NCBI RefSeq assembly: GCF_018343775.1
Contig: NZ_CP074349.1
Location: 3,214,001-3,278,000, forward strand
DNA: 64,000 nucleotides
DNA from: Pseudomonas cichorii
GTDB lineage: Bacteria > Pseudomonadota > Gammaproteobacteria > Pseudomonadales > Pseudomonadaceae
Reading direction: 5' to 3'
Positions 44,542-53,763 of this stretch are shown piece after piece (the first letter of the stretch is position 1; every line of letters starts with the position of its first letter). The notes under the pieces were generated by a model. That model did no database searches. It was given only the letters and a program-made list of their open reading frames with translations, and was not told the origin of the DNA. The position numbers were made by a program, and so were the translations under genes.

Positions 44542-44739
44542 TTGCTTCATACTGATGGGCAAAGTCATACGTACGAGAGTTGCCACTTGCTCGATTTCAT
44601 AAGCGATGCATTGAATATATTTGCGAACTGGCCCACCTATGAACGCCCTCGTCGTGTATTTACGAGAGGTTTCGTCATTTTTTGCATCGTGACGGCAGTG
44701 GCAGAACTGCTCATTCTGAATGAGCTGTTCGGCAGCTGA
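44542..44739 (+). CDS. Possible small membrane protein
   Basis: Up to 65 aa from a TTG start; no ATG start exists in this frame and no good Shine-Dalgarno is seen. The last 25 residues (FVIFCIVTAVAELLILNELF) form one transmembrane helix. The helix makes it plausible; the start is uncertain. Confidence 0.35.
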   Translation: MLHTDGQSHTYESCHLLDFISDALNIFANWPTYERPRRVFTRGFVIFCIVTAVAELLILNELFGS

Positions 44740-44893
44740 TGATGAGAGGCAAGCCCGCCCCTGGCGGGTAAATGAATCGATGCAAATGGCGAATACCGAT
44801 CCCCTGTACTACCTTCAAGGTGCTTGCATCCCCCTGCGCGTAAAACACAGAGCCGGGCGTATCACTGCGAAGCGGACTTGATCTGGAGCTTTC

Positions 44894-45037
44894 ATGAAAA
44901 AAATCATGCTGCTGGTGTTTTTTGCCCTTTCGGTGTCTGGCTGTAGCTATTTTTCATTTCAGGAAGACAACTGCACAGACAACCCACAGATGGCGGGATG
45001 CGATGGGGAACACTCTGAATCGCCCCGGATTCTCTAG
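44894..45037 (+). CDS. Small lipoprotein with tail replaced by an IS
   Basis: 47 aa as it stands. MKKIMLLVFFALSVSGC is a lipoprotein signal with the lipid-anchored Cys at 17, followed by a short acidic tail with three further Cys. GGAG precedes the start. The IS3 element begins at 45016, inside the gene, so the last residues and the stop come from the IS. Joining the flanks without one copy of the 3-bp duplication restores the frame as ...GEHSGHRR and a TAA. The original protein was about the same length. Confidence 0.65.
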   Translation: MKKIMLLVFFALSVSGCSYFSFQEDNCTDNPQMAGCDGEHSESPRIL

Positions 45038-45915
45038 ACACCTTGCAAGCTCATTGCGTAACGCTTTTCAAACTCTACCGGTGACAGCTGATTGTTGAAA
45101 CCATGCCGGCGTTTTGCGTTGTAGAACATCTCGATGTAGTCGAACACATCGCTACGAGCATCTTGCCGCGTGGTGTAGATTCTCCGCTTGATACGCTCCC
45201 GCTTTAGAAGCTGGAAAAAGCTCTCGGCTACGGCGTTGTCATGACAGTTGCCTCGGCGACTCATGCTGGCAACCAAATTATTCGCCTTCAAAAAACTGCG
45301 CCAATCGGTGCTGCTGTACTGGCTGCCTTGGTCGGAGTGAACCATCACCTCCTGTTTCGGCTTACGCCTCCAAACCGCCATCAATAACGCATCAATGGCT
45401 AGATCACTGGTCATCTGCGACTTCATTGACCAGCCAACGACCTGACGAGAAAACAGATCCAGCACCACAGCCAAATACAGCCAGCCTTCGTACGTGCGAA
45501 TGTAGGTGATGTCGGTGACCCACACTTTGTTGGGTTCTACGACATCGAACTGGCGCTTCAGTAAATTGGGTGAGGCGACTGCTGGCTTACCTCCGTACTT
45601 TCCAGGGCGTCGTCGATACCCTGTCTGAGAGCGCAGCCCCTCAAGACGCATCAGCCTCGCCACACGATGCCGACCACAATCTTCACCGACCTCGCGAAGA
45701 TCATCATGGATTTTGCGATAGCCATACACTCCGCCACTCTCCAGCCATGAATGCTTAATCAAACCCAGCAATCGCTGATCATCTTTAGCGCGTGCAGATT
45801 GCGGCTCAGACAACCAGGCGTAATAACCACTGGGATGGACTTTCAGCGTCAGGCAAAGCCGTCGAATGGAATAGTCGCCCGCGCGCTGCTTGATAAAGGC
45901 GTACTTCAGCCGCAC
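45034..45915 (-). CDS. IS3-family transposase OrfB (DDE integrase domain)
   Basis: 293 aa. HTH_21 segment (YSIRRLCLTLKVHPSGYYAW) and an rve integrase core: first Asp in VWVTDITYIRT, second in VMVHSDQGSQY, Glu in NAVAESFFQLLKRE. The start is a GTG overlapping the end of orfA. In IS3 elements the active OrfAB transposase forms by -1 frameshifting; the slippery run of six A followed by G is at 45939-45945 on the coding strand. Confidence 0.92.
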   Translation of the reverse strand: MRLKYAFIKQRAGDYSIRRLCLTLKVHPSGYYAWLSEPQSARAKDDQRLLGLIKHSWLESGGVYGYRKIHDDLREVGEDCGRHRVARLMRLEGLRSQTGYRRRPGKYGGKPAVASPNLLKRQFDVVEPNKVWVTDITYIRTYEGWLYLAVVLDLFSRQVVGWSMKSQMTSDLAIDALLMAVWRRKPKQEVMVHSDQGSQYSSTDWRSFLKANNLVASMSRRGNCHDNAVAESFFQLLKRERIKRRIYTTRQDARSDVFDYIEMFYNAKRRHGFNNQLSPVEFEKRYAMSLQGV

Positions 45916-46184
45916 TCCTTGGCAAAGTACGCGGCGGCCTTTTTTAAGATGTCTCGCTCTTCAGTGACCCGCTTGAGTTCCGCTCGCAGTCGACGCAGTT
46001 CAGCGTGCTGGTCATCGTCTTGCTGCCGTTCTTCTTGAGGTTTGCTGTAGCGCTTTATCCACGCATAGAGGCTATGCGTCGACACACCAAGACGGGCCGC
46101 TACGTCAGCGACGGGAAGCTTCTTTTCGGTCACTTGATTGACCGCTTGGGTTTTGAATTCTTCGGGATAACGCGGGTTGCTCAT
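45906..46184 (-). CDS. IS3-family OrfA (helix-turn-helix)
   Basis: 92 aa. YPEEFKTQAVNQVTEKKLPV and AARLGVSTHSLYAWIKRYSK form the DNA-binding domain, followed by a leucine-zipper-like helix (ELRRLRAELKRVTEERDILK). Its end carries the A6G slippery run for frameshifting into orfB and overlaps it by 10 bp. Confidence 0.92.
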   Translation of the reverse strand: MSNPRYPEEFKTQAVNQVTEKKLPVADVAARLGVSTHSLYAWIKRYSKPQEERQQDDDQHAELRRLRAELKRVTEERDILKKAAAYFAKECG

Positions 46185-46331
46185 GGCACCTCCTGATTGG
46201 CCTCATTTTAAGGCATGGAGGTGTCTACGAAACCCGGGGCGATTCACTCCGGTCATCGACGCTAAACATTGCCGTACTTCGAAACGCGGGCCTGATTGAC
46301 CTCATGAGCGACTGTAGGCCCGCCCCCGCCA

Positions 46332-46517
46332 TTACCCTCTGACCATCTGCCTGCGTTGTCTGCGATCAGTCGCTCTGGATACCACATAGGTCCAGCTCAG
46401 AAATCCCATACCCGCCACAATGAACACTGCCGGGCTACGCATCAGAACAATCCCACCGATCAGCATACCCAGACCCAACGCACCCACGAGCAAGGCAGAT
46501 AGTGCAATCAGATTCAT
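46332..46517 (-). CDS. Small membrane protein
   Basis: 61 aa with two hydrophobic segments (LIALSALLVGALGLGMLIGG and PAVFIVAGMGFLSWTYVV) and a basic tail (RRQRRQMVRG), so an inner-membrane hairpin with the tail in the cytoplasm. AGGAGGG lies 6 bp upstream of this ATG; a longer in-frame reading from 46721 is not supported. No family recognised. Confidence 0.6.
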   Translation of the reverse strand: MNLIALSALLVGALGLGMLIGGIVLMRSPAVFIVAGMGFLSWTYVVSRATDRRQRRQMVRG

Positions 46518-46773
46518 ACAACCCTCCTTTGTCATAAATAAATTGGTCGCACCTTCGGCATTGCCATGCGTATAAGTTTTCAACTGCGAGATAGGTGTGC
46601 AGACCGGCTTGGAGGATGAGTGGGTGTTTGGCGGGGGTGGTTCCATGATTGCGGCATACCGATAAAGCCCTGAGTCTTGCAGGTGCTTGGCAAGAGCCTC
46701 ATATAGCTGTAAAAAACGCAACGAAAGTGGTTATCACTTACAGCCATCCCAGCTCTGGAATCCAAGGACGATA

Positions 46774-47214
46774 ATGCCCCTGATCACTGAACGTGTAGAA
46801 CTGGCCCGCAACGGAGCCAACGATAAAGTCATTTGCCGAATGGCATCAGGCTGGGCGGTCATGGGCGACGTGCAGTTTCTTCCCGGTTACTGCCTGCTAC
46901 TCCCCGACCCTGTCGTTCCAAGCCTGAACGATCTGGATGCAGAAGCCAGAACGACATACCTGCTCGACATGGCCCGAATCGGAGATGCGGTGCTTCAGGC
47001 AACCGGGGCACTTCGTATGAATTACGAAATTCTGGGCAATTCAGAGCCCGAACTGCATTGCCACATTTTTCCTCGTTACGCCTCGGAACCGGAAAAGCAT
47101 CGCAAGATGCCTGCATGGTTCTATGACTGGAAAACGGCTACGCCATATGCGGAGGAAGTGCATGGGGAATTGCGCAAGAAGATTGCACGGTTGTTGGATG
47201 CAGACTTGAAATAG
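46774..47214 (+). CDS. HIT-family nucleotide hydrolase
   Basis: 146 aa. The histidine triad appears as ELHCHIFPRY, the HxHxF form, after a conserved MNYEILGN segment. HIT proteins of this type hydrolyse dinucleoside polyphosphates or nucleoside phosphoramidates. The start at 46774 fits the family N-terminus; an in-frame ATG at 46687 is possible but lacks similarity. Confidence 0.82.
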   Translation: MPLITERVELARNGANDKVICRMASGWAVMGDVQFLPGYCLLLPDPVVPSLNDLDAEARTTYLLDMARIGDAVLQATGALRMNYEILGNSEPELHCHIFPRYASEPEKHRKMPAWFYDWKTATPYAEEVHGELRKKIARLLDADLK

Positions 47215-47265
47215 CGGCAATTTGCCGGTATTGGTGGCGCCTTCTAACAGCCAGATAGCTGACCA

Positions 47266-47793
47266 ATGGAATTCGTTCGCAACCGTTTTACTGCAGTATC
47301 CATCCTGGCCGCCCTGGCTCTCAGTGGATGCACCTCCTATCCGCCGGAGACGAAGACTAACTACGGACCTGGGAAAGTCGACATTGTGAGCAGAAAATAT
47401 GTTTGCTACACGGATGCGCAGATCATAAATGGCGAGCGTACCCTCGTAAACTTATGCGGCAGGTCCCATTCGGGGTTTTCTTTTAAGGATGAACCTCAAA
47501 TATGGGCAGGGATTGGCCACCAGATGCCGCCCAAGTTTCAGCTCAGCGATGCGATTGAAGGAACAAAAGTACCTATCAAGGATAAGATTGGCCTGCTCAA
47601 ATGCGAGCCGCTGAAGCAAGAAACCAGTACTGCGGCACGTGAGACTTTCTGCAAGGTCACACTCAACGATCAGGTGCTTGTGAGTGCTCAAATCATCTTT
47701 GAACCGCTCTCCGAATCTCGCATGGATGAGCAACCGGCCAATCCATTGACCAGACCCATCTCGAGCCTCATCGAAACATTGCAACGACCGTGA
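47266..47793 (+). CDS. Putative lipoprotein
   Basis: 175 aa. The signal SILAALALSGC ends in a lipobox; Cys 22 would be lipidated. The mature part has CYTDAQ and NLCGRSHSGF and otherwise no domain I recognise. It lies 51 bp after the HIT gene on the same strand but without evidence of a shared function. Confidence 0.7.
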   Translation: MEFVRNRFTAVSILAALALSGCTSYPPETKTNYGPGKVDIVSRKYVCYTDAQIINGERTLVNLCGRSHSGFSFKDEPQIWAGIGHQMPPKFQLSDAIEGTKVPIKDKIGLLKCEPLKQETSTAARETFCKVTLNDQVLVSAQIIFEPLSESRMDEQPANPLTRPISSLIETLQRP

Positions 47794-48010
47794 TGAGTAA
47801 TACCGGTGTCACCAACAACATTCTGATAACTTGCCGCTCGCTGGAAAGCTTTCAGGGTAATCATCGTCGTGGTCATTTTGGCTCTTTCAAGGCTACCCCT
47901 CTCCCGCGGATACACCACCACGCAAATCACACCACAACGGCGCAGACATCCGCATCACTAAAATCGAGATACTGTCTCGCATACCTGCCTTGGCGGACGA
48001 GCTAGATAGA

Positions 48011-48154
48011 ATGACAGATGACGAACATCTTGGACTGACTGCCGAAGATCAGCGTGAAATCTGCTATTCCCAGGCAATCCATAAACTAGGGGAGCAGCAG
48101 GGACTGAAGCGCCCACCTCTCAATTGTTTGATTTTTGCGAGATGGCACGCATGA
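48011..48154 (+). CDS. Possible small protein or gene remnant
   Basis: 47 codons from ATG (MTDDEHLGLTAEDQREICYS...). The same frame is open and protein-like for about 20 codons upstream (ITKIEILSRIPALADELDR) without an ATG, and no Shine-Dalgarno is present. It may use an unseen non-ATG start or be the tail of a decayed gene. The rest of 47794-48191 shows no other gene. Confidence 0.35.
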   Translation: MTDDEHLGLTAEDQREICYSQAIHKLGEQQGLKRPPLNCLIFARWHA

Positions 48155-48191
48155 TGAGCCCCGCTTAACACTGTCCGCAGCCTCATATAAC

Positions 48192-48218
48192 AAATCCCGC
48201 ATCAGCGGGCTTTCGTTT
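48192..48218. terminator. Small intrinsic terminator
   Basis: AAATCCCGC-ATCA-GCGGGCTTT followed by CGTTT. It lies between the small ORF and the end of the convergent KilA-N gene. Confidence 0.6.
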
Positions 48219-48236
48219 GCCTGAGCCAAGGGTGCA

Positions 48237-48782
48237 TCAGTTCGCTTCTACCCTCGCCGCCGAGATATCTTCAAGCCCAAGGGTCATCTGCAACTGATCA
48301 CGCCAGTAGGCGACCTGATATTCCAGGCGCGGTTTCTTCTGTTTCCACTTGGACAGCTCACGGCCGCTGAGGCTGGCGATGTCCTTGCCGTCGTCCAGCG
48401 CCTTGCAGGCCAAGTCGAAATTTTGTTTTTCGTTCAACTCGCCACGGATAAGCGCGTCGATGTGCAGATCACACCAGACCGAGAACTTCACATCCAACCA
48501 CCGAGCAAAAACTACCGCCAGCTTCGGATGAAGCAATGTTCCCGGCGACTTACCACCGCGAGCAGTGCGCACCAGACCAAAGTGATCCTGAGTCACTTTG
48601 GTATCCAAGCCCAGAGCATCAGCCAAGACAGCAAGGTACTGCTTGGTCTCGGCCTGCTTCAGCCAGTCCACGGGTCGTTTGTCGAAGCGCTTGGCCACGT
48701 CCGTGGCATTGATCCAGCCATCGCTACTGAAGTGCACTGGCTGTCCTTGGTAATGAAACGGGATCACATTACTTGCGTTCAT
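48237..48782 (-). CDS. KilA-N domain phage-type protein
   Basis: 181 aa. The KilA-N DNA-binding domain is clear: HFSSDGWINATDVAKRF, VDWLKQAETKQYLAVL, then TARGGKSPGTLLHPKLAVVFARWLD. Such proteins are phage antirepressors or regulators. No other phage structural gene is near, so it is a remnant or cargo gene of the island. GAGGTGA 6 bp before the ATG at 48782 sets the start; an ATG at 48800 is the alternative. Confidence 0.85.
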   Translation of the reverse strand: MNASNVIPFHYQGQPVHFSSDGWINATDVAKRFDKRPVDWLKQAETKQYLAVLADALGLDTKVTQDHFGLVRTARGGKSPGTLLHPKLAVVFARWLDVKFSVWCDLHIDALIRGELNEKQNFDLACKALDDGKDIASLSGRELSKWKQKKPRLEYQVAYWRDQLQMTLGLEDISAARVEAN

Positions 48783-48901
48783 GGGTGTCACCTCGCTCAT
48801 CAGGCGAAAAGGTACGCAGCCGGGGAGGACGGATGAACGAACATCCACCGTTCGACTGTACGGGTCTAGGCTGCGTATTGGGTTTGCCTTGCGGCAGAAA
48901 C

Positions 48902-48934
48902 AAAAAGCCCCAGATCGCAAGTGCGTCCGGGGCT
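48902..48934 (-). terminator. Intrinsic terminator of the 48976-49449 lipoprotein gene
   Basis: On the minus strand AGCCCCGGA-CGCA and TGCG-TCTGGGGCT pair around a short loop, with a following run of five T. Strong stem, correct orientation. Confidence 0.75.
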
Positions 48935-48975
48935 ATGTGGGGGATACGTCGATCTACATCGCGACCTTCAGCGCG

Positions 48976-49449
48976 CTATTTTTTCTCAAGTGTGGTGGAG
49001 GGCTGATGCGACTGGATTTTGATATCCAAATTTTTGATAACCCCCTCCAGATTTTTTCCATCATTGGTGCCACTGACAAGCGCATACCCAACAGTGTCCT
49101 TTGGCAAGGCCAAGACATTTTGGAATCTCACCGTCACCGTATTCGACCTTGCGGACGATTTTTGCCCGGAAAGCTCGCCTCCAACACCAACCCCATCACT
49201 GACTGCAGGAGCTGACAAGTCGACCTTCAACTTCCCGCCGCTGGTGGCGTCTGCAGATATCTTGAAGGTTATCTCCGCAGATTCGGCCATTAGTCCGGTC
49301 TTGACATCTCCTTGCGCGGCCCGCATCGAGCTGAGCCCTTCTCCGACCTGCCTCATTGCCTCGACCAGGGTGATATCACTGGGCTTTGCGACCTGCTGAA
49401 AACACCCCGAAAGCGGCACCAAGCACATCGCCAATATGACCTGCTTCAT
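48976..49449 (-). CDS. Putative lipoprotein
   Basis: 157 aa. The signal ends AMCLVPLSGC, so Cys 16 is lipidated. The mature part (ITLVEAMRQVGEGLSSMRAA, then AEITFKISADATSGGKLKVD and NTVTVRFQN) faintly recalls the Trypco2 domain that accompanies trypsin-like or effector proteins, but I am not sure. A terminator follows at 48902-48934, so it is a single-gene unit. Confidence 0.65.
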   Translation of the reverse strand: MKQVILAMCLVPLSGCFQQVAKPSDITLVEAMRQVGEGLSSMRAAQGDVKTGLMAESAEITFKISADATSGGKLKVDLSAPAVSDGVGVGGELSGQKSSARSNTVTVRFQNVLALPKDTVGYALVSGTNDGKNLEGVIKNLDIKIQSHQPSTTLEKK

Positions 49450-49530
49450 TCACTACTCCTTGTTGTGAGTGGCAAATAGCCACTTAAGGAGCGTAGCAGT
49501 GGGTTTCAGCAAGCCAAGGAGCCAGATGCA

Positions 49531-49557
49531 AAAAGCCCAGCGCGGGGCTGGGCTTTT
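49531..49557 (-). terminator. Intrinsic terminator, bidirectional
   Basis: AAAAGCCCAGC and GCTGGGCTTTT, a perfect 11-bp stem with a 5-nt loop, 20 bp past the end of the gene at 49577-50587. Confidence 0.8.
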
Positions 49558-49576
49558 ACCTACGATCAATCTTGGA

Positions 49577-50587
49577 TCACGACTCAGGAGCACGATCATA
49601 AGCATCTTGATCAGTAATCTGTGTGACCTTTTCAACCTCCGCCTTTATGAGCTTCCCAGCCCTGGTCTTCGTTACCAAGTGCAGCATCACAACTTTTCCG
49701 CCCCACTCAGCCTCTTGGATCACATCCAATATCTGGTCAGTAACAAATGAACCATCCCTTGGCAGAGTTGCAGTTATCTCGGTTTTGCGAAGAACATCAA
49801 ACAAAGCGAGCTTATACTCGGTACTTGATCGATGATCAACGCCGCGAACCGTAAATACACTGACGGATCGATCCTCAACAGCAACATTTCGAGGGGTATT
49901 ACTCAGTTCTTCAACAGCAGCACCTGGAACCTCAACCCCTTGAAGATTGATCGACTCAGAATCCTTAGTGGCAGCTATAAGCTTATTGTAGGTTCCGGCC
50001 ATATGATCAGAAATTGTCTGAATTTGCGGAGTCCTCTCAACTACCATTTTCATGAGATCCGCATAACGATCGGCTGAAATCTCAGATGCCTGCTTAACAA
50101 GCTCAAGGGTTTTCATGCGCTCATCCCGCTCAGCGTCGGACTCCAGTTTGGCCAGCTCTACTCGCCTGGCTTCGGCTTGGTGTTCCAGATGATAAACAAA
50201 GCCTGCCGACCCAAAACCAAGCGCCCCTAACGCCAAGAAGGTGATTAGCTTGTGCTTAGAATCCATAGTTTTAAATCCTTCACATAGGCCGGTCACCAAG
50301 GCTTCCGCCTGATCGCCCAAGAAAGCGAAAAAGCCTGAGCTACCATCCCCAACTTGGACCAGGATTTTCAAATCATCGCGATCTGAATTAGTGAGTCGAC
50401 GACTCGAATCTGAATAGCGTAGCAGCGCAAACGACTTGTTAATGGTTTTCTGGAAGTCTAGAAATGACTCCATGAGTTCAGGCGTGATGGTAGAGTGGTA
50501 GCGCTCCCCCCGCACGTGCATCTCGAATCTGGGCCAGTTATGAAACTCGATCTCAGGAATCAGAGAGTCCGGCTCCCGCAAAAGCAT
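49577..50587 (-). CDS. Membrane-anchored orphan protein, 5' end probably cut by IS
   Basis: 336 aa from the first ATG. One transmembrane segment (ITFLALGALGFGSAGFVY) near residues 115-132 separates an N-terminal part from a coiled-coil region (EARRVELAKLESDAERDERM) and a C-terminal part. GC is lower than in the core genes. The frame continues upstream as protein-like sequence (VVIDSDESALNLLE) to the IS21 edge at 50633 and meets a stop inside the IS, so the true start has probably been lost. No known family. Confidence 0.6.
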   Translation of the reverse strand: MLLREPDSLIPEIEFHNWPRFEMHVRGERYHSTITPELMESFLDFQKTINKSFALLRYSDSSRRLTNSDRDDLKILVQVGDGSSGFFAFLGDQAEALVTGLCEGFKTMDSKHKLITFLALGALGFGSAGFVYHLEHQAEARRVELAKLESDAERDERMKTLELVKQASEISADRYADLMKMVVERTPQIQTISDHMAGTYNKLIAATKDSESINLQGVEVPGAAVEELSNTPRNVAVEDRSVSVFTVRGVDHRSSTEYKLALFDVLRKTEITATLPRDGSFVTDQILDVIQEAEWGGKVVMLHLVTKTRAGKLIKAEVEKVTQITDQDAYDRAPES

Positions 50588-50791
50588 TTCAAGCAGATTT
50601 AATGCCGATTCGTCGCTATCAATTACTACATTGTTGGCGCTGATTTAAAACTGACCCACCCTGCCGATTGAAAATTGACCCAGGACGGATTGCTGATTTT
50701 TGCCCCAGCAATTGTGGATAAGCTTAGCAGCAGTGTTCCGATTCAAGACCATCAAGCCCCACCGCAAGCGGCAGGGCATTTATGGTGCGGA

Positions 50792-51595
50792 TCAACATGG
50801 CTCATCGTCCTCGACATCATCTCCGTCCTTGCGCTTTCGTTCCCGTGACTTGATCTTTGTCTGCGCGGCCAAGGTGCTGTGTTGTAGTCGGTAGGACTCG
50901 TTGCCCGTTTCGACGATGTGGCAGTGGTGTGTCAGCCGATCCAGCAACGCGGTGGTCATCTTGGCGTCGCCAAACACACTCGACCATTCCGAGAAGCTCA
51001 GGGTGGTGGTGATGACCACGCTGGTGTGTTCGTACAGTTTGGACAGCAGGTGAAATAACAGGGCACCGCCGCTTTGACTGAAGGGCAAATACCCCAGCTC
51101 ATCCAGTATCACCAGGTCTGTTCGTAGCAGTCCCTGGGCGATTCGCCCTGCCTTGCCATCGTACTTCTCACGCTCCAGCAGATTCACCAGATCCACCGTG
51201 GAAAAGAAGCGCACGCGTTTGTTGTGGGCCGTGATTCCGGATACAGCCAAGGCACTGGCCAGGTGTGTTTTCCCGGTTCCAGGGCCGCCGATGAACACGA
51301 CATTCTGCGCGGTTTCAGTGAACGCTAAGCTGGATAGATCGCTGACCAGCCGGGCATCAGCGCTGGAAGCGCTGAAGTCAAAGCCAGCTAAGTCACGGTG
51401 CATGGGGAGTTTTGCCATGTTCATCTGATGATTCACCGAGCGTACCGCGCGATCCGCATGTTCCTGCTGAAGCAGATGTTCCAGCAGCCATTTCGATGAA
51501 GCCGTCGACGCTGTTCCTTGAGAGACCAGTTCTTCCCAAGCACTGGCCATGCCGTGCAGGCGAAGTTCTTTGAGTTCAGTCATTAGGTCACGCAT
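50792..51595 (-). CDS. istB: IS21-family helper ATPase IstB
   Basis: 267 aa DnaC-like AAA+ ATPase. Walker [17 protein letters not shown] and Walker [15 protein letters not shown] are intact. It stimulates and directs transposition with IstA. GAGGAG precedes the ATG at 51595, which overlaps the istA end by 8 bp. Confidence 0.92.
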   Translation of the reverse strand: MRDLMTELKELRLHGMASAWEELVSQGTASTASSKWLLEHLLQQEHADRAVRSVNHQMNMAKLPMHRDLAGFDFSASSADARLVSDLSSLAFTETAQNVVFIGGPGTGKTHLASALAVSGITAHNKRVRFFSTVDLVNLLEREKYDGKAGRIAQGLLRTDLVILDELGYLPFSQSGGALLFHLLSKLYEHTSVVITTTLSFSEWSSVFGDAKMTTALLDRLTHHCHIVETGNESYRLQHSTLAAQTKIKSRERKRKDGDDVEDDEPC

Positions 51596-53087
51596 TGCGA
51601 TTCTCCTCATCGGTCGCACGGAGCCGGTCGTAGCGTGCCGTATTGGCAACAGGCGCGACCTTGAGTTGCAGGCTGGTTTCTACACAGGGAGGTGGTGTGG
51701 TGGAGGTCAGGCGGGCAACGACATTGAGGATGTGATCGGCGCTCAGACTTCCCGATTCAAGTACCAGCTCCACCGCCACCAGCACTGGTTCGAGACCCGC
51801 AATTGGCACAGCAGCCAGTACCTGCATCATGATTCGATCACCGTTGGTGTGACGCCTCAGTCCTCGTTTGAGAAGCCGTAACGGTTTTGGCAAATCAGCA
51901 AATGGCGCGCCGTTGCGCAATGCACCAGGCTTGCGTTCGATGAGTGGGATGTAGTGCTGCCAGTCAAAACTGACCTGATCTCGATCAAAGAGGCGCTCGT
52001 GACTGGCGATCACCGTTTCGTCGGCAATGACCACGATTCGCGAAGGGTACAAACGGCTGCTGACCCATTGACCCACACGCTCGCAAGGCACCGAATAACG
52101 ATTGCGCGCCACGCTGATCAGGCAGGTGCTAGAGACACGGACGGTGCGTTCCACGTAGCCATCAAAGGCCGTCGGCATCGGCATCATTTCAGCCTGCTCC
52201 AGCTCCAGGACTTCTGCCACCGTCAAACCGTTGTACTGCGGATGTACAAGTTCAGCCCAGAGCGTACGACAGCGTTGGCCGAGCCAGACGTTCAGCTCCT
52301 CGAAGGTATGGAACATGCAATTTTGAGCATCGAGCCAGATTCGCCTCCGGCTGTCCTGCACGTTCTTTTCGACGATGCCTTTCTCCCAGCCAGAGGCCAC
52401 GTTGCAGAAGTCCGGATCGAACAGATAGTGCGCGCACATCACGGAAAACCGGGCGTTGACCGTGCGGCCTTTACCTTTGTTGACCTTGTCGACAGCCGTT
52501 TTCATGTTGTCGTAGATGCCGCGACGTGGCACGCCACCCAACGCTCCAAACGAGCGCGTATGGGCATCAAATAGCATCTCGTGGCCTTGGCTGGGGTACG
52601 CAACCAACCAGAATGCGCGGCTGGCGCACAGCTTCATGTGGGAGACCTGGACACGTCGAAAAAGACCACCGATCAGCAGACCTTCTTCGCTCCAGTCAAA
52701 TTGAAAGGCCTCACCGAGAGCAAACGTCAGCGGTACAAAAGCGCGTAAAGACTTGCCTTGCTCCCCTCGCCAAGAGCGGACAAACGCCGTGAGCTGGCTG
52801 TAGCCGCCGTCGTAACCCTCGGCCTTGATCTGCTCGAAAAGCGCTTTGGCGCTCCTGCGGTTGTGTCTTGGCCGGAACGAATCGGCCTTGAGCGCCTGCT
52901 CCAGGGTCTCGTGAAAAGGGCTGAGCTTATTGAAGGTTGCGCACCGTTGGTACGCTGGCTGAGTGGCTTCGGGCGCTCTGACCCATTTTCGGATGGTGTT
53001 TCTCGACAGCCCGGTACGCTTGGCTATCTGATGCAGCGAGAGCTTGTCGCGGAAGTACATCCGCCGGATTTTTCCCAACATTTCCAT
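51588..53087 (-). CDS. istA: IS21-family transposase IstA
   Basis: 499 aa. N-terminal helix-turn-helix ([20 protein letters not shown]) and a DDE core: [11 protein letters not shown] (first Asp), [14 protein letters not shown] (second), [16 protein letters not shown] (Glu). It appears full length. A GTG at 53096 with AGGAG upstream is an alternative start. Confidence 0.92.
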   Translation of the reverse strand: MEMLGKIRRMYFRDKLSLHQIAKRTGLSRNTIRKWVRAPEATQPAYQRCATFNKLSPFHETLEQALKADSFRPRHNRRSAKALFEQIKAEGYDGGYSQLTAFVRSWRGEQGKSLRAFVPLTFALGEAFQFDWSEEGLLIGGLFRRVQVSHMKLCASRAFWLVAYPSQGHEMLFDAHTRSFGALGGVPRRGIYDNMKTAVDKVNKGKGRTVNARFSVMCAHYLFDPDFCNVASGWEKGIVEKNVQDSRRRIWLDAQNCMFHTFEELNVWLGQRCRTLWAELVHPQYNGLTVAEVLELEQAEMMPMPTAFDGYVERTVRVSSTCLISVARNRYSVPCERVGQWVSSRLYPSRIVVIADETVIASHERLFDRDQVSFDWQHYIPLIERKPGALRNGAPFADLPKPLRLLKRGLRRHTNGDRIMMQVLAAVPIAGLEPVLVAVELVLESGSLSADHILNVVARLTSTTPPPCVETSLQLKVAPVANTARYDRLRATDEENRNA

Positions 53088-53202
53088 GCTGATCACCCTG
53101 TGTTCTCCTGCTCAAAAAGTGAGCAGAAGCAGTTGAACACCTGGGTCAGTTTTCAGTCGGCAGAACAGCCTCTACTGGGTCAGTTTTCGGTCAGCGGCAA
53201 CA

Positions 53203-53662
53203 CCCTGCCGACACGCTGAAGTTCAGCACCATCGACCTCGACGAGGACTACCTGTGGGTCGATCAGAACAAGACTGAAAAGAAACTGCGCATCCGTCGGC
53301 ACGTCAATGGCGAGCTTACTGGCCTTGGATTGTTCATCGAGGCGTTACTTGAGCGCCGCAAGCTGCAGGGCGTGCGCAACTCACGACTGATCACAAACGA
53401 CTCGGGACTGCGAATGAGCTGGGAGATGCTGAGGAACCGGTTCAGCGAAGCGCGTGACAAGGCTGCTCGGAAACTTACGGCCGATGGTAACGCTGATCTA
53501 GCCAGCAAGGTCCGGCAGTTCCAGTTCCGCGATATTCGACCGAAGGCAGCCTCGGAGATCGAGGACATCAGTCACGCCAGCCGACTTCTGGGGCACTCCA
53601 AAGAGGAGATCACGAAGCGAGTCTATCGACGAGTCGGCGAGGTGGTTTCTCCGACCAAATAA
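53203..53662 (+). pseudogene. Tyrosine recombinase (phage integrase), C-terminal fragment
   Basis: About 153 codons from the IS21 edge, with no start codon of its own that would give a working protein. It contains the C-terminal part of the catalytic domain: FRDIRPKAASEIEDISHASR, LLGHSKEEITKRVYRRVGE, with the Arg of the HxxR-like motif and the nucleophile Tyr. The N-terminal arm- and core-binding domains and the first catalytic Arg are missing. It ends 101 bp from the 3' end of tRNA-Cys, the usual place of an integrase that uses a tRNA as attachment site. Confidence 0.88.
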
Positions 53663-53725
53663 ATGCCTGATGCGGAAACGATGCCTGATTATGCAGAAAC
53701 GATCCCCCTTTCCCCAGCCCAATAA

Positions 53726-53757
53726 AAAACCCCGTAGACGTTAATCTACGGGGTTTT
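53726..53757. terminator. Intrinsic terminator between integrase and tRNA-Cys
   Basis: AAAACCCCGTAGA and TCTACGGGGTTTT, a perfect 13-bp stem around CGTTAA. It serves the convergent integrase fragment and tRNA-Cys. Confidence 0.88.
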
Positions 53758-53763
53758 CAATAG

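Larger units (their letters stand above)
45016..46246 (-). mobile_element. IS3-family insertion sequence, complete
   Basis: 1231 bp. The terminal inverted repeats start TGAATCGCCCCGG at both ends (left 45016, right complement ending 46246) and stay similar for about 28 bp. A 3-bp target duplication CTC lies at 45013-45015 and 46247-46249. Two overlapping genes, orfA and orfB, fill it. Everything looks intact, so it may be active, and the clear duplication indicates a recent insertion. Confidence 0.92.
50633..53202 (-). mobile_element. IS21-family insertion sequence
   Basis: 2570 bp with istA and istB. The ends are TGTTGGCGCTGATTTAAAAC (left) and, on the complement of the right end, TGTTGCCGCTGACCGAAAAC, each followed by CTGACCCA; internal copies of AAAACTGACCC or AAAATTGACCC lie near both ends, as usual in IS21. 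The flanks (ACTACAT and CCCTGCC) show no target duplication. The element joins two truncated genes, which implies deletion or recombination after insertion. Confidence 0.9.
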
